Positions 1-6,854 of a stretch of 28,252 bases of DNA are shown piece by piece. Within the stretch, counting starts at the first letter, position 1. Each line of letters opens with the position of its first letter. The stretch is from UBA1124 sp963933095. GTDB lineage: Bacteria > Pseudomonadota > Gammaproteobacteria > Pseudomonadales > Cellvibrionaceae. Both the position numbers and the translations under genes were made by a program. Where the stretch lies: assembly GCA_963933095.1 (NCBI GenBank), contig CAWVSV010000026.1, positions 1 to 28,252 of the forward strand. Direction: 5' to 3'. The notes beneath the pieces were generated by a model, which saw nothing but the letters and a program-made list of their open reading frames with translations, was not told where the DNA came from and did not search any database.

Positions 1-483
1 CATGCGCTGCGAACCTTTGCCTACAGCGGTTTTGAGCGAATGTTTGCAGTATTGTTTTGGTTTTTATTGCTGGGCGCCGCGGGTGCGTTGCTGTATCGGT
101 TGTCATCGCTGTATGTGCAGTCTCTCGACGCCAGTTCTGATGAGCGGCATTTGGCGGCTAAATGGCTGTGGCTGTTGGAGTGGCCAGCGGTGCGGATGCT
201 GGGGTTGAGTTTGGCTGTGGTCGGGAATTTTGTCGGTTGTTTTTCGCTCTGGCGCGAGCATCTGTTTTGTCTGCGCCAGTCGTCGGCACAGATGCTGTTG
301 TTCAGTGTGCAGGGCGCTTTGGGGCTTGAGGCTGTTCTGACGGAGACGGAGACGGTAGATACCGGCGTTGAGTGCATGCAGGTCGGTTGTTCAGGTCATC
401 AAGTTGCGGCGCAGCAAGCGCTATTGTCGCGAGCCCTATTGTTGTGGATGAGTGCAGTGGCTTTATTTACCTTGTTGGTCTAA
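1..483 (+). CDS. ampE: AmpE, inner-membrane protein of the ampDE locus, C-terminal part
   Basis: The reading frame is open from the first base and enters the window mid-gene; the 160 visible residues end at a TAA at 481-483. The segment FERMFAVLFWFLLLGAAGALLYRL is hydrophobic and matches the AmpE pattern FW-LLG-GALLYRL as I recall it. A further hydrophobic stretch near WPAVRMLGLSLAVVGNF and a hydrophobic C-terminus (LLLWMSAVALFTLLV) fit a polytopic inner-membrane protein. Full AmpE is about 280 residues, so roughly the first 120 are missing to the left. In relatives ampE follows ampD, the anhydro-muropeptide amidase, which should lie just outside. AmpE has been proposed to act in sensing or signalling for beta-lactamase induction; its biochemical role is poorly defined. 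The ATG at 40 is internal, not the start. Confidence 0.8.
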   Translation, partial: HALRTFAYSGFERMFAVLFWFLLLGAAGALLYRLSSLYVQSLDASSDERHLAAKWLWLLEWPAVRMLGLSLAVVGNFVGCFSLWREHLFCLRQSSAQMLLFSVQGALGLEAVLTETETVDTGVECMQVGCSGHQVAAQQALLSRALLLWMSAVALFTLLV

Positions 484-578
484 TGGGCACAGCAGCCATA
501 GTGATAGCCCTGGGTTTGGTCAATACGGCCGTGGTGGTTTTGTGGCTTATTAACATTATTGATGTACTCACCTTTTGA
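483..578 (+). CDS. Putative 31-residue single-span membrane peptide overlapping the ampE stop
   Basis: An ATG at 483-485 shares its A with the TAA stop of ampE (TAATG), an arrangement typical of translational coupling. The frame runs 31 codons to TGA at 576-578. Almost the whole peptide is hydrophobic (MGTAAIVIALGLVNTAVVVL at the start), long enough for one membrane span, with a single Asp near the C-terminus. There is no independent Shine-Dalgarno signal, so expression would rely on ribosomes finishing ampE. I know of no family for it. It could also be a chance frame, since 31 codons is short. AmpE itself appears to end normally, so this does not look like a frameshifted AmpE tail. Confidence 0.3.
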   Translation: MGTAAIVIALGLVNTAVVVLWLINIIDVLTF

Positions 579-621
579 TTGCCGCCTATAAAATTTGCTG
601 CTCTGCCGGCAATTTTTGGCG

Positions 622-683
622 GCCAGCCGTTGACTAAATGTTGCCTAGTCTTGGTGCTGTTATAACTATTTCAAACGGCTGGC
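622..683 (+). other. Two-stem inverted-repeat structure upstream of yajQ
   Basis: GCCAGCCGTT at 622-631 is perfectly complementary to AACGGCTGGC at 674-683. Immediately inside the left arm, GACTA (632-636) pairs with TAGTC (646-650) around a nine-base loop, so the two stems could stack in RNA. It lies about 100 bases before the yajQ start and after the ampE stop. There is no T-run after the right arm, so it is not a standard intrinsic terminator. It could be a structured leader, an attenuating hairpin or a DNA cruciform. The rest of 579-786 holds no gene that I can support. Confidence 0.45.
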
Positions 684-786
684 GGGTCGCTGCCATATTT
701 TCTTCCAATGGATCTGTTGTGGGTATAGTTTGTTTTTGATCTGTTAGACTGCGCGCAGATTTATTCTTTTTGATAGGACCTACACT

Positions 787-1272
787 ATGCCCTCCTTTGA
801 TGTTGTCTCCGAAGTTGACAAGCAAACTCTCACTAACGCCGTCGACCAGTCGAATCGAGTGGTGGAAACCCGCTTTGATTTTAAAGGTGTTGAAGCCAGT
901 TTTGAGCGCTCTGCTGAATATGTAATCACTATTGTTGCCGAGGGTGATTTTCAGGTGGTGCAGATGTTTGATATTTTTGCCTCGGCGCTGTTGAAGAATA
1001 AAATTGATATTTCCTGCCTCGACAAGGGCGACATTCGCGTCTCTGGCATGCTGGTAAAGCAGGAAATTAGCGTGCGCAATGGTTTGGATTCTGACCTCTG
1101 TCGCAAGATCACCAAAACTATTAAAGAAGCTAAGTTAAAGGTGCAGGCACAGGTGCAGGGCGATCAAGTACGTATCACCGGCAAGAAGCGCGACGATCTG
1201 CAAAAGGCCATGGCGACTTTGCGCTCGGCCGATATTGATATGCCGCTGCAGTTTGATAACTTCCGTGACTAA
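787..1272 (+). CDS. yajQ: YajQ family cyclic-di-GMP-binding / nucleotide-binding protein
   Basis: The 161 residues match the YajQ family in full length (about 160-165). The N-terminus PSFDVVSEVDKQTLTNAVDQ and the following RFDFKG segment are hallmarks, as is the C-terminal DIDMPLQFDNFRD. YajQ proteins have two ferredoxin-like folds; homologues in Xanthomonas and Pseudomonas bind cyclic-di-GMP and interact with transcription factors, while the E. coli protein was first described as nucleotide-binding. The start is the ATG at 787, with AGGA at 775-778 as ribosome binding site. The protein is cytosolic, with no signal peptide or membrane span. The gene sits between ampE and ampG. A minus-strand frame across the start codon is a shadow. 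Confidence 0.93.
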   Translation: MPSFDVVSEVDKQTLTNAVDQSNRVVETRFDFKGVEASFERSAEYVITIVAEGDFQVVQMFDIFASALLKNKIDISCLDKGDIRVSGMLVKQEISVRNGLDSDLCRKITKTIKEAKLKVQAQVQGDQVRITGKKRDDLQKAMATLRSADIDMPLQFDNFRD

Positions 1273-1329
1273 ACTGTCCGTCTAAACACTGCACTTAAAC
1301 TGGCTACCTAAACGGATTTAATCAACCCT

Positions 1330-2715
1330 ATGCAATCAAACCTTGCCAGCTGGACTTCGGCTTTTGCCGTCTACTGCAAACCACGCGTGCTGGCGATGTT
1401 GTTTCTCGGTTTCTCCGCCGGTTTGCCGCTGCTGTTGGTGTTTTCTACGCTCACGGCCTGGCTCAATGACATGGGGGTGGCGCGATCTACCATCGGCTTT
1501 TTCGGCTGGGTCGGTATAACCTATTCGGTTAAAGTATTTTGGGCACCAGTGGTCGACCGCCTGCCTCTACCCTGGTTAACGTCACTGTTGGGCAAGCGTC
1601 GCAGCTGGATGCTGCTGGGACAATTGGGCGTAATTGGCGGTATTGTGCTGATGGTCGGCATCGATCCGCGAACCCAGTTGTGGTGGTTGGCGTTGGCGGC
1701 GGTATTAATCGCTTTTTTCTCGGCTACTCAGGACATCGCGATCGATGCCTATCGTATCGAGGCGGTCATCACCGAATATCAAGGCGCTATGTCGGCAACC
1801 TATGTGTTTGGTTATCGCCTCGCCATGTTGGTGGCGGGCGCGGGTACCTTATTTATAGCCGAGCCTAGTAATTGGTCGTTTGACATCGCTCTAGCCGAGG
1901 CTTGGCAGCTCGCCTACCTGAGTATGGCGGCGTTGATGTCGGTGGGCGTTATTACCGTGCTTATTGTGAACGAACCAGAACATAAAAAAGACAGCGCAAC
2001 CGAGCAGCTCGAAGCTGAGTGGGTCAATGATGTTACCCATGGAAAAAAGGGCAAATGGCGGCGTTTGCAGGCTTGGTTTGTCTCGGCGGTTGTATGCCCC
2101 TTTGCCGATTTTCTTCACCGCCATGGTCGCTTTGCGTTAGTGATATTGGCTTTTGTTGGCTGCTATCGTATCAGCGATATTGTGATGGGGGTGATGGCTA
2201 ATCCTTTTTATCTCGACCTTGGTTTCAGTAAAAATCAAATCGCCGCAGTGGGCAAAATATTTGGTTTTATAATGACGCTGTTGGGTGCCTTTACCGGCGG
2301 TATATTAGTCGTGCGCTTCGGTGTATTTCGGCCGCTGTTGGCCGGCGCTATTATGGTGGCCGCCACTAACTTACTGTTTGCCCAGTTGGCACTGGTGGGG
2401 GCCGATGTAAATTGGCTAGCGCTGGTGATTAGCGCCGATAATTTTAGTGGTGGTTTTGCCAATGCCGCTTTTATTGCCTTTTTGTCGGGGCTGGTTAATC
2501 GCGCTTATACCGCCACGCAATACGCCCTTTTTAGCTCTTTTATGACCTTGCCAGGCAAGTTTTTTAGTGGTTTTTCTGGTGTGCTAGTGGATGCCAGTAG
2601 CTATTATGAGTTCTTTATTTATGCTGCCGTTATGGGCATTCCGGCGATTATTTTTTCAGTAATCGTTATGCGTCACCCCATGACTCAGGAGTTTATTCAC
2701 TCGACTAAGGCTTAA
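1330..2715 (+). CDS. ampG: AmpG-type muropeptide permease (MFS transporter)
   Basis: The 461-residue product is a polytopic membrane protein of the major facilitator superfamily. Its N-terminal stretch, including KPRVLAMLFLGFSAGLPLLL, LTAWL, WVGITYSVKVFWAPVVDRLP and LGKRRSW, is characteristic of AmpG. A further hallmark is SATQDIAIDAYRIE near residues 133-146. A charged cytoplasmic loop near 215-245 separates the two halves. AmpG imports GlcNAc-anhydroMurNAc peptides from the periplasm for cell-wall recycling; these ligands also signal to AmpR where ampC is present. The gene starts 57 bases after yajQ, so co-transcription is plausible. The ribosome binding site before the ATG is weak. The proximity to ampE supports a recycling role. 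Other AmpG-like transporters with different cargo cannot be excluded. Confidence 0.85.
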   Translation: MQSNLASWTSAFAVYCKPRVLAMLFLGFSAGLPLLLVFSTLTAWLNDMGVARSTIGFFGWVGITYSVKVFWAPVVDRLPLPWLTSLLGKRRSWMLLGQLGVIGGIVLMVGIDPRTQLWWLALAAVLIAFFSATQDIAIDAYRIEAVITEYQGAMSATYVFGYRLAMLVAGAGTLFIAEPSNWSFDIALAEAWQLAYLSMAALMSVGVITVLIVNEPEHKKDSATEQLEAEWVNDVTHGKKGKWRRLQAWFVSAVVCPFADFLHRHGRFALVILAFVGCYRISDIVMGVMANPFYLDLGFSKNQIAAVGKIFGFIMTLLGAFTGGILVVRFGVFRPLLAGAIMVAATNLLFAQLALVGADVNWLALVISADNFSGGFANAAFIAFLSGLVNRAYTATQYALFSSFMTLPGKFFSGFSGVLVDASSYYEFFIYAAVMGIPAIIFSVIVMRHPMTQEFIHSTKA

Positions 2716-2795
2716 CGCGTTGCAGTTGTGCTTAACTGGGTACAGTATTGCAAAGTATATTGGCTGTCATTTTTTCTGATCTAAAAGGTTTCTAT

Positions 2796-3830
2796 ATGTT
2801 TTCACGATTTTCTCGTTTAGCGCTGATGGCGCTGACTGTATTAAGTTCAACGGCTTTTGCCGGTGAGTTGGTGCTAAAAAATGGCGATCGTCTGCAGGGC
2901 GACTTAACCCGGCTCGATGGCGATAATATTATCTGGTTGTCTGACAGTTTTGGTGAGCTGGCGGTGGCTAAAAGCCAAGTTGACGATATGAGTACCAGCA
3001 GTTTGTTTAAAGTTACTGGCAATGACACCGCCTGTACGCTGTTGGAAATGAATGGCTCAGACTTAAATTATAGCTGCGATGGCGGCCAATCTGGCACTGT
3101 GTCTCTACTCACTGTGGAAGACTTGCAGCCGTTTGAAGAGTTTCACGTAGCCGCTTGGGAATATAGCGGTAAAGCATTGCTCAGTGGCTCTTATGATCGG
3201 GGCAACAAGGTAAAGGACGAGCTCGATGCCGATGTCGATATGGAGTGGCGTAAAGGTGATTGGCGTCATCGTGTTATTGGCGATTACGACAGCGATTCTG
3301 TCGACAGTGAAGCGACCCTTGAAACCTACCGCTTGAGCTATGGCGGCAAGTGGTTTTTTGCCGACCAATGGTATTGGTATGGCGAGGCCTTTACCGGTGT
3401 TGATGATACTAAAGATATTGCTGAGCAGTATGGCTTGGGTACTGGTTTAGGTTACCAAGTATGGGAAACCGACACTACAGCGCTGTCATTCGAAGGCGGT
3501 ATCGTCACCATCAAGGAGACTCTCGATGAGCCTGAAGACTTTGTCGAAGGGGATATTTTCGATAGTAATAATGACCGCACCAGCTGGAAAATGGGCAGCG
3601 ATTTCACTTATGCCTTCTCGTTTGGTAGCCTTTTTAACCGCAATCACTACATACAAGCGTTTGATGATGCGGGTAACTGGCAGCTGGCAACAGATACAGG
3701 CTTATCTTTTCCGTTAATGGAGGTGCTTACAGGGGAGGTTAAGTTTGAATATGACGTCGATAATCAACCGGGTGAGGGCAATCGTCGTGAAGATAAGAAG
3801 CTGAGCTTCGGTGTGGGTTATTCGTGGTAA
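2796..3830 (+). CDS. DUF481 (YdiY-like) outer-membrane beta-barrel protein
   Basis: The product is 344 residues from the ATG at 2796, which has AAAAGG at 2783-2788 in front. A longer frame from 2748 has no such site. Residues 1-22 (MFSRFSRLALMALTVLSSTAFA) are an evident signal peptide. Next comes a small beta-rich region beginning GELVLKNGDRLQGDLTRLDG, then a larger region rich in aromatic residues and alternating polar-hydrophobic strands. It ends in SFGVGYSW, with a terminal aromatic as in many outer-membrane barrels. This is the DUF481 layout, as in E. coli YdiY. The function is unknown; family members are thought to be outer-membrane proteins. The gene stands 80 bases after ampG and may be in its own unit. 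Confidence 0.75.
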   Translation: MFSRFSRLALMALTVLSSTAFAGELVLKNGDRLQGDLTRLDGDNIIWLSDSFGELAVAKSQVDDMSTSSLFKVTGNDTACTLLEMNGSDLNYSCDGGQSGTVSLLTVEDLQPFEEFHVAAWEYSGKALLSGSYDRGNKVKDELDADVDMEWRKGDWRHRVIGDYDSDSVDSEATLETYRLSYGGKWFFADQWYWYGEAFTGVDDTKDIAEQYGLGTGLGYQVWETDTTALSFEGGIVTIKETLDEPEDFVEGDIFDSNNDRTSWKMGSDFTYAFSFGSLFNRNHYIQAFDDAGNWQLATDTGLSFPLMEVLTGEVKFEYDVDNQPGEGNRREDKKLSFGVGYSW

Positions 3831-3839
3831 TTAATTAGA

Positions 3840-3891
3840 CTTACAGTAAGAGCGCTATTTGCGGCGTCACAGTCTTGAACTTTGGCGCCGC
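3840..3891 (+). other. Two small hairpins between the DUF481 gene and fxsA
   Basis: CTTAC-A-GTAAG forms a tight palindrome at 3840-3850. GCGGCG at 3861-3866 is complementary to CGCCGC at 3886-3891. Neither is followed by a T-run, so they are not convincing intrinsic terminators. They may separate the DUF481 transcript from fxsA. Confidence 0.3.
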
Positions 3892-3933
3892 GTCTGCATC
3901 TAATACCTACCCATTCATTATTGAGATATCTCG

Positions 3934-4407
3934 GTGCGCCTATTCCCATTATTGTTTATTGCTGTTCCTATTCTAGAAATGTGGCTGTTGATTGAGGTTG
4001 GTGGCGGCATAGGTGCATTTAATACTGTTGCTTTAGTATTGTTGACGGCCATGATCGGCTTTGCTTTGCTGCGCCATCAAGGTATGGCTACTTTGCAGCG
4101 AGCCCAGCAGCGTATGGCACAAGGGCAGATGCCCGCGAAGGAGATGGCCGAGGGTATTTGCCTAGCGGTGGGCGGCGCACTGCTGTTGACGCCGGGTTTT
4201 ATTACCGATTCTTTTGGTTTTGTGTGCTTAATACCGGGCTTGCGTCAGCTGTTAGTGGGTGGCGTATTGAAACGTATGCAAATGCGCGGTGCTGCTCAGG
4301 GGCAGTTTAGTGGCAACTTTCAGGGCGGCCAGACTTTCGACCATCAAGCGTCTCCTGCGGCTAAGCGCCCGGATGTTATTGAAGGCGAATTTAAAAAAGA
4401 CGATTAA
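3934..4407 (+). CDS. fxsA: FxsA family membrane protein
   Basis: The 157-residue product begins at a GTG at 3934 (MRLFPLLFIAVPILEMWLLI), the usual opening of FxsA, followed by a glycine-rich turn and a second hydrophobic segment (TVALVLLTAMIGFALL). The motif LAVGGALLLTPGFITDSFGF is diagnostic, then a third hydrophobic region and a polar tail ending EGEFKKDD. FxsA is an inner-membrane protein; in E. coli overproduction relieves exclusion of phage T7 by the F plasmid. Its normal role is unclear. The gene lies directly upstream of groES-groEL, an arrangement known from many gammaproteobacteria. A heat-shock-type promoter separates it from groES, so the two are probably not one unit. Confidence 0.9.
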   Translation: MRLFPLLFIAVPILEMWLLIEVGGGIGAFNTVALVLLTAMIGFALLRHQGMATLQRAQQRMAQGQMPAKEMAEGICLAVGGALLLTPGFITDSFGFVCLIPGLRQLLVGGVLKRMQMRGAAQGQFSGNFQGGQTFDHQASPAAKRPDVIEGEFKKDD

Positions 4408-4430
4408 ATTTTACTATTTGGCGTTGGGCT

Positions 4431-4459
4431 ATTGAAAAGGGGGCTCCTTGGCCCTATAT
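4431..4459 (+). promoter_or_regulatory. Sigma32-type heat-shock promoter of groES-groEL
   Basis: ATTGAAA at 4431-4437 differs by one base from the sigma32 -35 consensus CTTGAAA. After a 14-base spacer, CCCTATAT at 4452-4459 matches the -10 consensus CCCCATNT at seven of eight positions. It lies about 105 bases before the groES ATG. No CIRCE element (the HrcA operator) is visible, which fits sigma32 control in gammaproteobacteria. Confidence 0.75.
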
Positions 4460-4511
4460 CCATACTCACTTATTCATAGCTTTAGCCGCGAGCTAGAGAC
4501 TGATTATCTAT

Positions 4512-4526
4512 ACGGGCCGCGCCCGT
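4512..4526 (+). other. GC-rich hairpin in the groES leader
   Basis: ACGGGC at 4512-4517 and GCCCGT at 4521-4526 form a perfect six-base stem with a three-base CGC loop in the untranslated leader, about 25 bases before the groES ribosome binding site. It does not cover the GGAG. It may stabilise the mRNA or modulate translation; no role can be read from the sequence alone. Confidence 0.45.
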
Positions 4527-4563
4527 CTAATTGTATAACACTGCTTAATTGGAGCAAGACTCG

Positions 4564-4857
4564 ATGAAAATCCGTCCCCTACATGATCGTGTTGTGGTTC
4601 GCCGCAAGGAAGAAGAAGAGACTACTGCCGGTGGCATCATTTTGTCCGGTGCGGCTAAAGAGAAACCCAACCAGGGTGAAGTTATTGCCGTGGGAACCGG
4701 TAAGCCATTAGACAGCGGTGAGCTGCGTGCGCTGAGTGTTAGCGTTGGCGATCAGGTGGTTTTCGGTCGCTACGCCGACAGCAACACCATCAACATCGAT
4801 GGCGAAGATCTAATTATCCTCAGCGAAGGCGACATTTACGGTGTGCTCGACGCGTAA
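4564..4857 (+). CDS. groES: Co-chaperonin GroES (Hsp10)
   Basis: The 97-residue product from the ATG at 4564 has the GroES opening MKIRPLHDRVVVRR and the mobile-loop region EEETTAGGIILSGAAKEKP, whose hydrophobic IIL tripeptide contacts GroEL. The C-terminal part (GEDLIILSEGDIYGVLDA) is also typical. Length equals the E. coli protein. GGAG at 4551-4554 places the start here rather than at an in-frame upstream codon at 4549, which falls within the ribosome binding site. GroES forms the seven-membered lid of the GroEL folding chamber in the cytosol. It is the first gene of the groES-groEL operon, 47 bases before groEL, under the sigma32-like promoter at 4431-4459. Confidence 0.98.
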   Translation: MKIRPLHDRVVVRRKEEEETTAGGIILSGAAKEKPNQGEVIAVGTGKPLDSGELRALSVSVGDQVVFGRYADSNTINIDGEDLIILSEGDIYGVLDA

Positions 4858-4904
4858 GGCTCGATTAATTACACACCCTATTCAAGAACTTAAGGAAATT
4901 AATA

Positions 4905-6554
4905 ATGGCTGCTAAAGACGTATTATTCGGCGACGACGCTCGTCAGAAAATGTTGACTGGTGTAAATATCTTGGCCAATGCGGTGAAGATTACTTTGGGA
5001 CCTAAAGGTCGCAATGTAGTACTGGAGCGTTCTTTCGGCGCGCCTACCATCACTAAAGACGGCGTATCTGTTGCTAAAGAAATTGAGCTGGCTGATAAGT
5101 TTGAAAACATGGGCGCACAGATGGTCAAGGAAGTAGCTTCTAAAGCTTCTGACGATGCTGGCGATGGCACCACAACAGCAACTGTTTTGGCGCAAGCTAT
5201 TGTTAGCGAAGGCTTGAAGTCTATCGCTGCTGGCATGAACCCAATGGACTTAAAGCGCGGTATCGATAAAGCCGTGATTGCGGCTGTTGCGCATATTCAC
5301 TCAGTAGCTCAGCCTTGCACCGACAACAAGTCGATCGCTCAGGTAGGTACTATTTCAGCCAACTCCGATGACAGTATCGGTACTATTATTGCCAATGCTA
5401 TGGAAAAAGTTGGCAAAGAAGGCGTAATCACTGTTGAAGAAGGCAATAGCTTCGATAACGAGCTGGAAGTCGTTGAAGGTATGCAGTTTGATCGCGGTTA
5501 CCTGTCGCCTTACTTCATTACTAACCAAGACAATATGAGCGTTGAGCAAGATGCTCCGTTCTTGCTGCTGGTTGATAAAAAGATTTCTAACATTCGTGAG
5601 CTACTGCCTACGCTCGAAGCTGTTGCGAAAACTGGCAAGCCACTGGTTATTGTTGCTGAAGACGTTGAAGGCGAAGCCTTGGCGACTTTGGTGGTAAACA
5701 ACATGCGCGGTATTGTTAAAGTGTCTGCGTGTAAGGCACCTGGCTTTGGTGATCGTCGCAAGGCCATGCTGCAGGATATTGCTGTATTGACCGGTGCCAC
5801 AGTAATCTCTGAAGAGATTGGCCTAGATCTAGAGAGTGCGACTCTTGAGCATTTGGGTACCGCCAAGCGCGTTACCATGAGCAAAGAGAATACCGTAATT
5901 GTTGATGGCGCCGGTGCACCCGCAGACATTCAATCTCGCGTTGCTCAGGTTCGCGCTCAAATCGAAGAGTCTTCTTCTGATTACGACCGTGAAAAATTGC
6001 AAGAGCGTGTTGCCAAGCTTGCTGGCGGCGTTGCCGTGATCAAAGTTGGTGCAGCCACCGAAGTTGAATTAAAAGAGAAGAAAGCTCGCGTAGAAGATGC
6101 TTTGAATGCGACTCGTGCCGCTGTTGAAGAGGGTGTAGTGCCCGGCGGTGGTACTGCTTTGATTCGTGCTGTTGAAGCTATTGCCGACTTGGAAGGTGAC
6201 AACGAAGACCAGACTGCCGGTATCGCATTGGCTCGTCGTGCGATGGAAGCACCATTGCGCCAAATCGTTGATAACGCCGGTGATGAAGCCTCGGTTGTGG
6301 CTGATAAGGTTCGTCAGGGCGAAGGTAACTTCGGTTACAACGCGGGTAACGGTACTTACGGCGACATGCTCGAGATGGGAATTCTCGATCCAGCTAAAGT
6401 GACTCGTACTGCGCTTCAAGCGGCCGCGTCTATTGCTGGTCTGATGATAACTACTGGTGGTATGGTTGCAGACCAGCCGCAGGAAGCTGCACCGGCCATG
6501 CCAGACATGGGCGGTATGGGCGGCGGCATGGGCGGCATGGGCGGCATGATGTAA
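4905..6554 (+). CDS. groEL: Chaperonin GroEL (Hsp60)
   Basis: The 549 residues match GroEL in length and sequence. The N-terminus AAKDVLFGDDARQKML, the nucleotide-binding segments LGPKGRNVVL and GDGTTTATVLA, and the glycine-rich Gly-Gly-Met tail at the C-terminus are all present. GroEL forms the double heptameric ring that folds proteins in an ATP-dependent cycle with GroES. The ribosome binding site AAGGAA at 4892-4897 precedes the ATG. The stop codon falls inside the outer arm of a long palindrome that extends downstream. Several long minus-strand frames opposite groEL (for example 5510-5929 and 6069-6629) are shadows of its biased codon use. Confidence 0.99.
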   Translation: MAAKDVLFGDDARQKMLTGVNILANAVKITLGPKGRNVVLERSFGAPTITKDGVSVAKEIELADKFENMGAQMVKEVASKASDDAGDGTTTATVLAQAIVSEGLKSIAAGMNPMDLKRGIDKAVIAAVAHIHSVAQPCTDNKSIAQVGTISANSDDSIGTIIANAMEKVGKEGVITVEEGNSFDNELEVVEGMQFDRGYLSPYFITNQDNMSVEQDAPFLLLVDKKISNIRELLPTLEAVAKTGKPLVIVAEDVEGEALATLVVNNMRGIVKVSACKAPGFGDRRKAMLQDIAVLTGATVISEEIGLDLESATLEHLGTAKRVTMSKENTVIVDGAGAPADIQSRVAQVRAQIEESSSDYDREKLQERVAKLAGGVAVIKVGAATEVELKEKKARVEDALNATRAAVEEGVVPGGGTALIRAVEAIADLEGDNEDQTAGIALARRAMEAPLRQIVDNAGDEASVVADKVRQGEGNFGYNAGNGTYGDMLEMGILDPAKVTRTALQAAASIAGLMITTGGMVADQPQEAAPAMPDMGGMGGGMGGMGGMM

Positions 6555-6689
6555 TTTTTCATCCCATCTAGCCCGTGAGAGTTCCTGAGGCAGCGTTGAA
6601 AAATGATCATTTGCAATGCGCAAACTCACATTTTTCGCCTTCCCTCAGAACCACTCACGAGCAATCTGGAATGAAAAATACGACATCAT
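6546..6689. repeat. 144-bp imperfect palindrome overlapping the groEL stop
   Basis: The sequence 6546-6614 and the reverse complement of 6620-6689 align over about 70 bases with roughly 51 identities by hand count, around a five-base loop at 6615-6619. The best-matched blocks from outside in are ATGATGT (6546-6552), ATTTTTCAT (6554-6562), CGTGAG (6574-6579), CTGAGG (6585-6590), GAAAAATG (6598-6605) and TTTGC (6610-6614). The left end covers the last two Met codons and the stop of groEL. An RNA copy would form one long, interrupted hairpin just before the terminator at 6710. Size and form recall ERIC-type intergenic palindromes of enterobacteria, but I do not recognise the sequence. No second copy was noticed in this window. 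Confidence 0.7.
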
Positions 6690-6709
6690 CGATTTATCGC
6701 TGATTCTGC

Positions 6710-6742
6710 AAAAAAAACCCTAACAGTGTTAGGGTTTTTTTT
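6710..6742. terminator. Strong intrinsic terminator after groEL
   Basis: CCCTAAC (6718-6724) and GTTAGGG (6728-6734) form a perfect seven-base stem with an AGT loop, preceded by eight A and followed by eight T. It should end groES-groEL transcripts, and the A-run lets it work on the other strand too. The next gene, sodB, is on the same strand and therefore needs its own promoter. Confidence 0.93.
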
Positions 6743-6746
6743 GTTA

Positions 6747-6792
6747 TATAATCCCAACATAATAATTAGGTGGCCTATTATTAGAAGCCACC
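6747..6792 (+). promoter_or_regulatory. Possible sodB -10 box and leader hairpin
   Basis: A perfect TATAAT at 6747-6752 follows the groEL terminator, but no good -35 is seen 16-18 bases upstream, where the terminator stem lies. Downstream, GGTGGC (6769-6774) pairs with GCCACC (6787-6792) to give a six-base stem with a 12-base loop in the presumed sodB leader. No clear Fur box was recognised. Confidence 0.4.
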
Positions 6793-6854
6793 AATACCGA
6801 ATTTGATTAGTTAGGCGCACGCAAGCGCACTTTATAAAAAATAGGAGAATACTC

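Noticed and set aside
634..825. 63-codon minus-strand frame over the yajQ start
   Set aside because: Shadow frame across the structured leader and the yajQ start; no supporting signals.
6069..6629. 186-codon minus-strand frame opposite the end of groEL
   Set aside because: It lies opposite groEL and the palindrome, has no ribosome binding site and no recognisable domain. It mirrors groEL codon bias. The same applies to 5510-5929.
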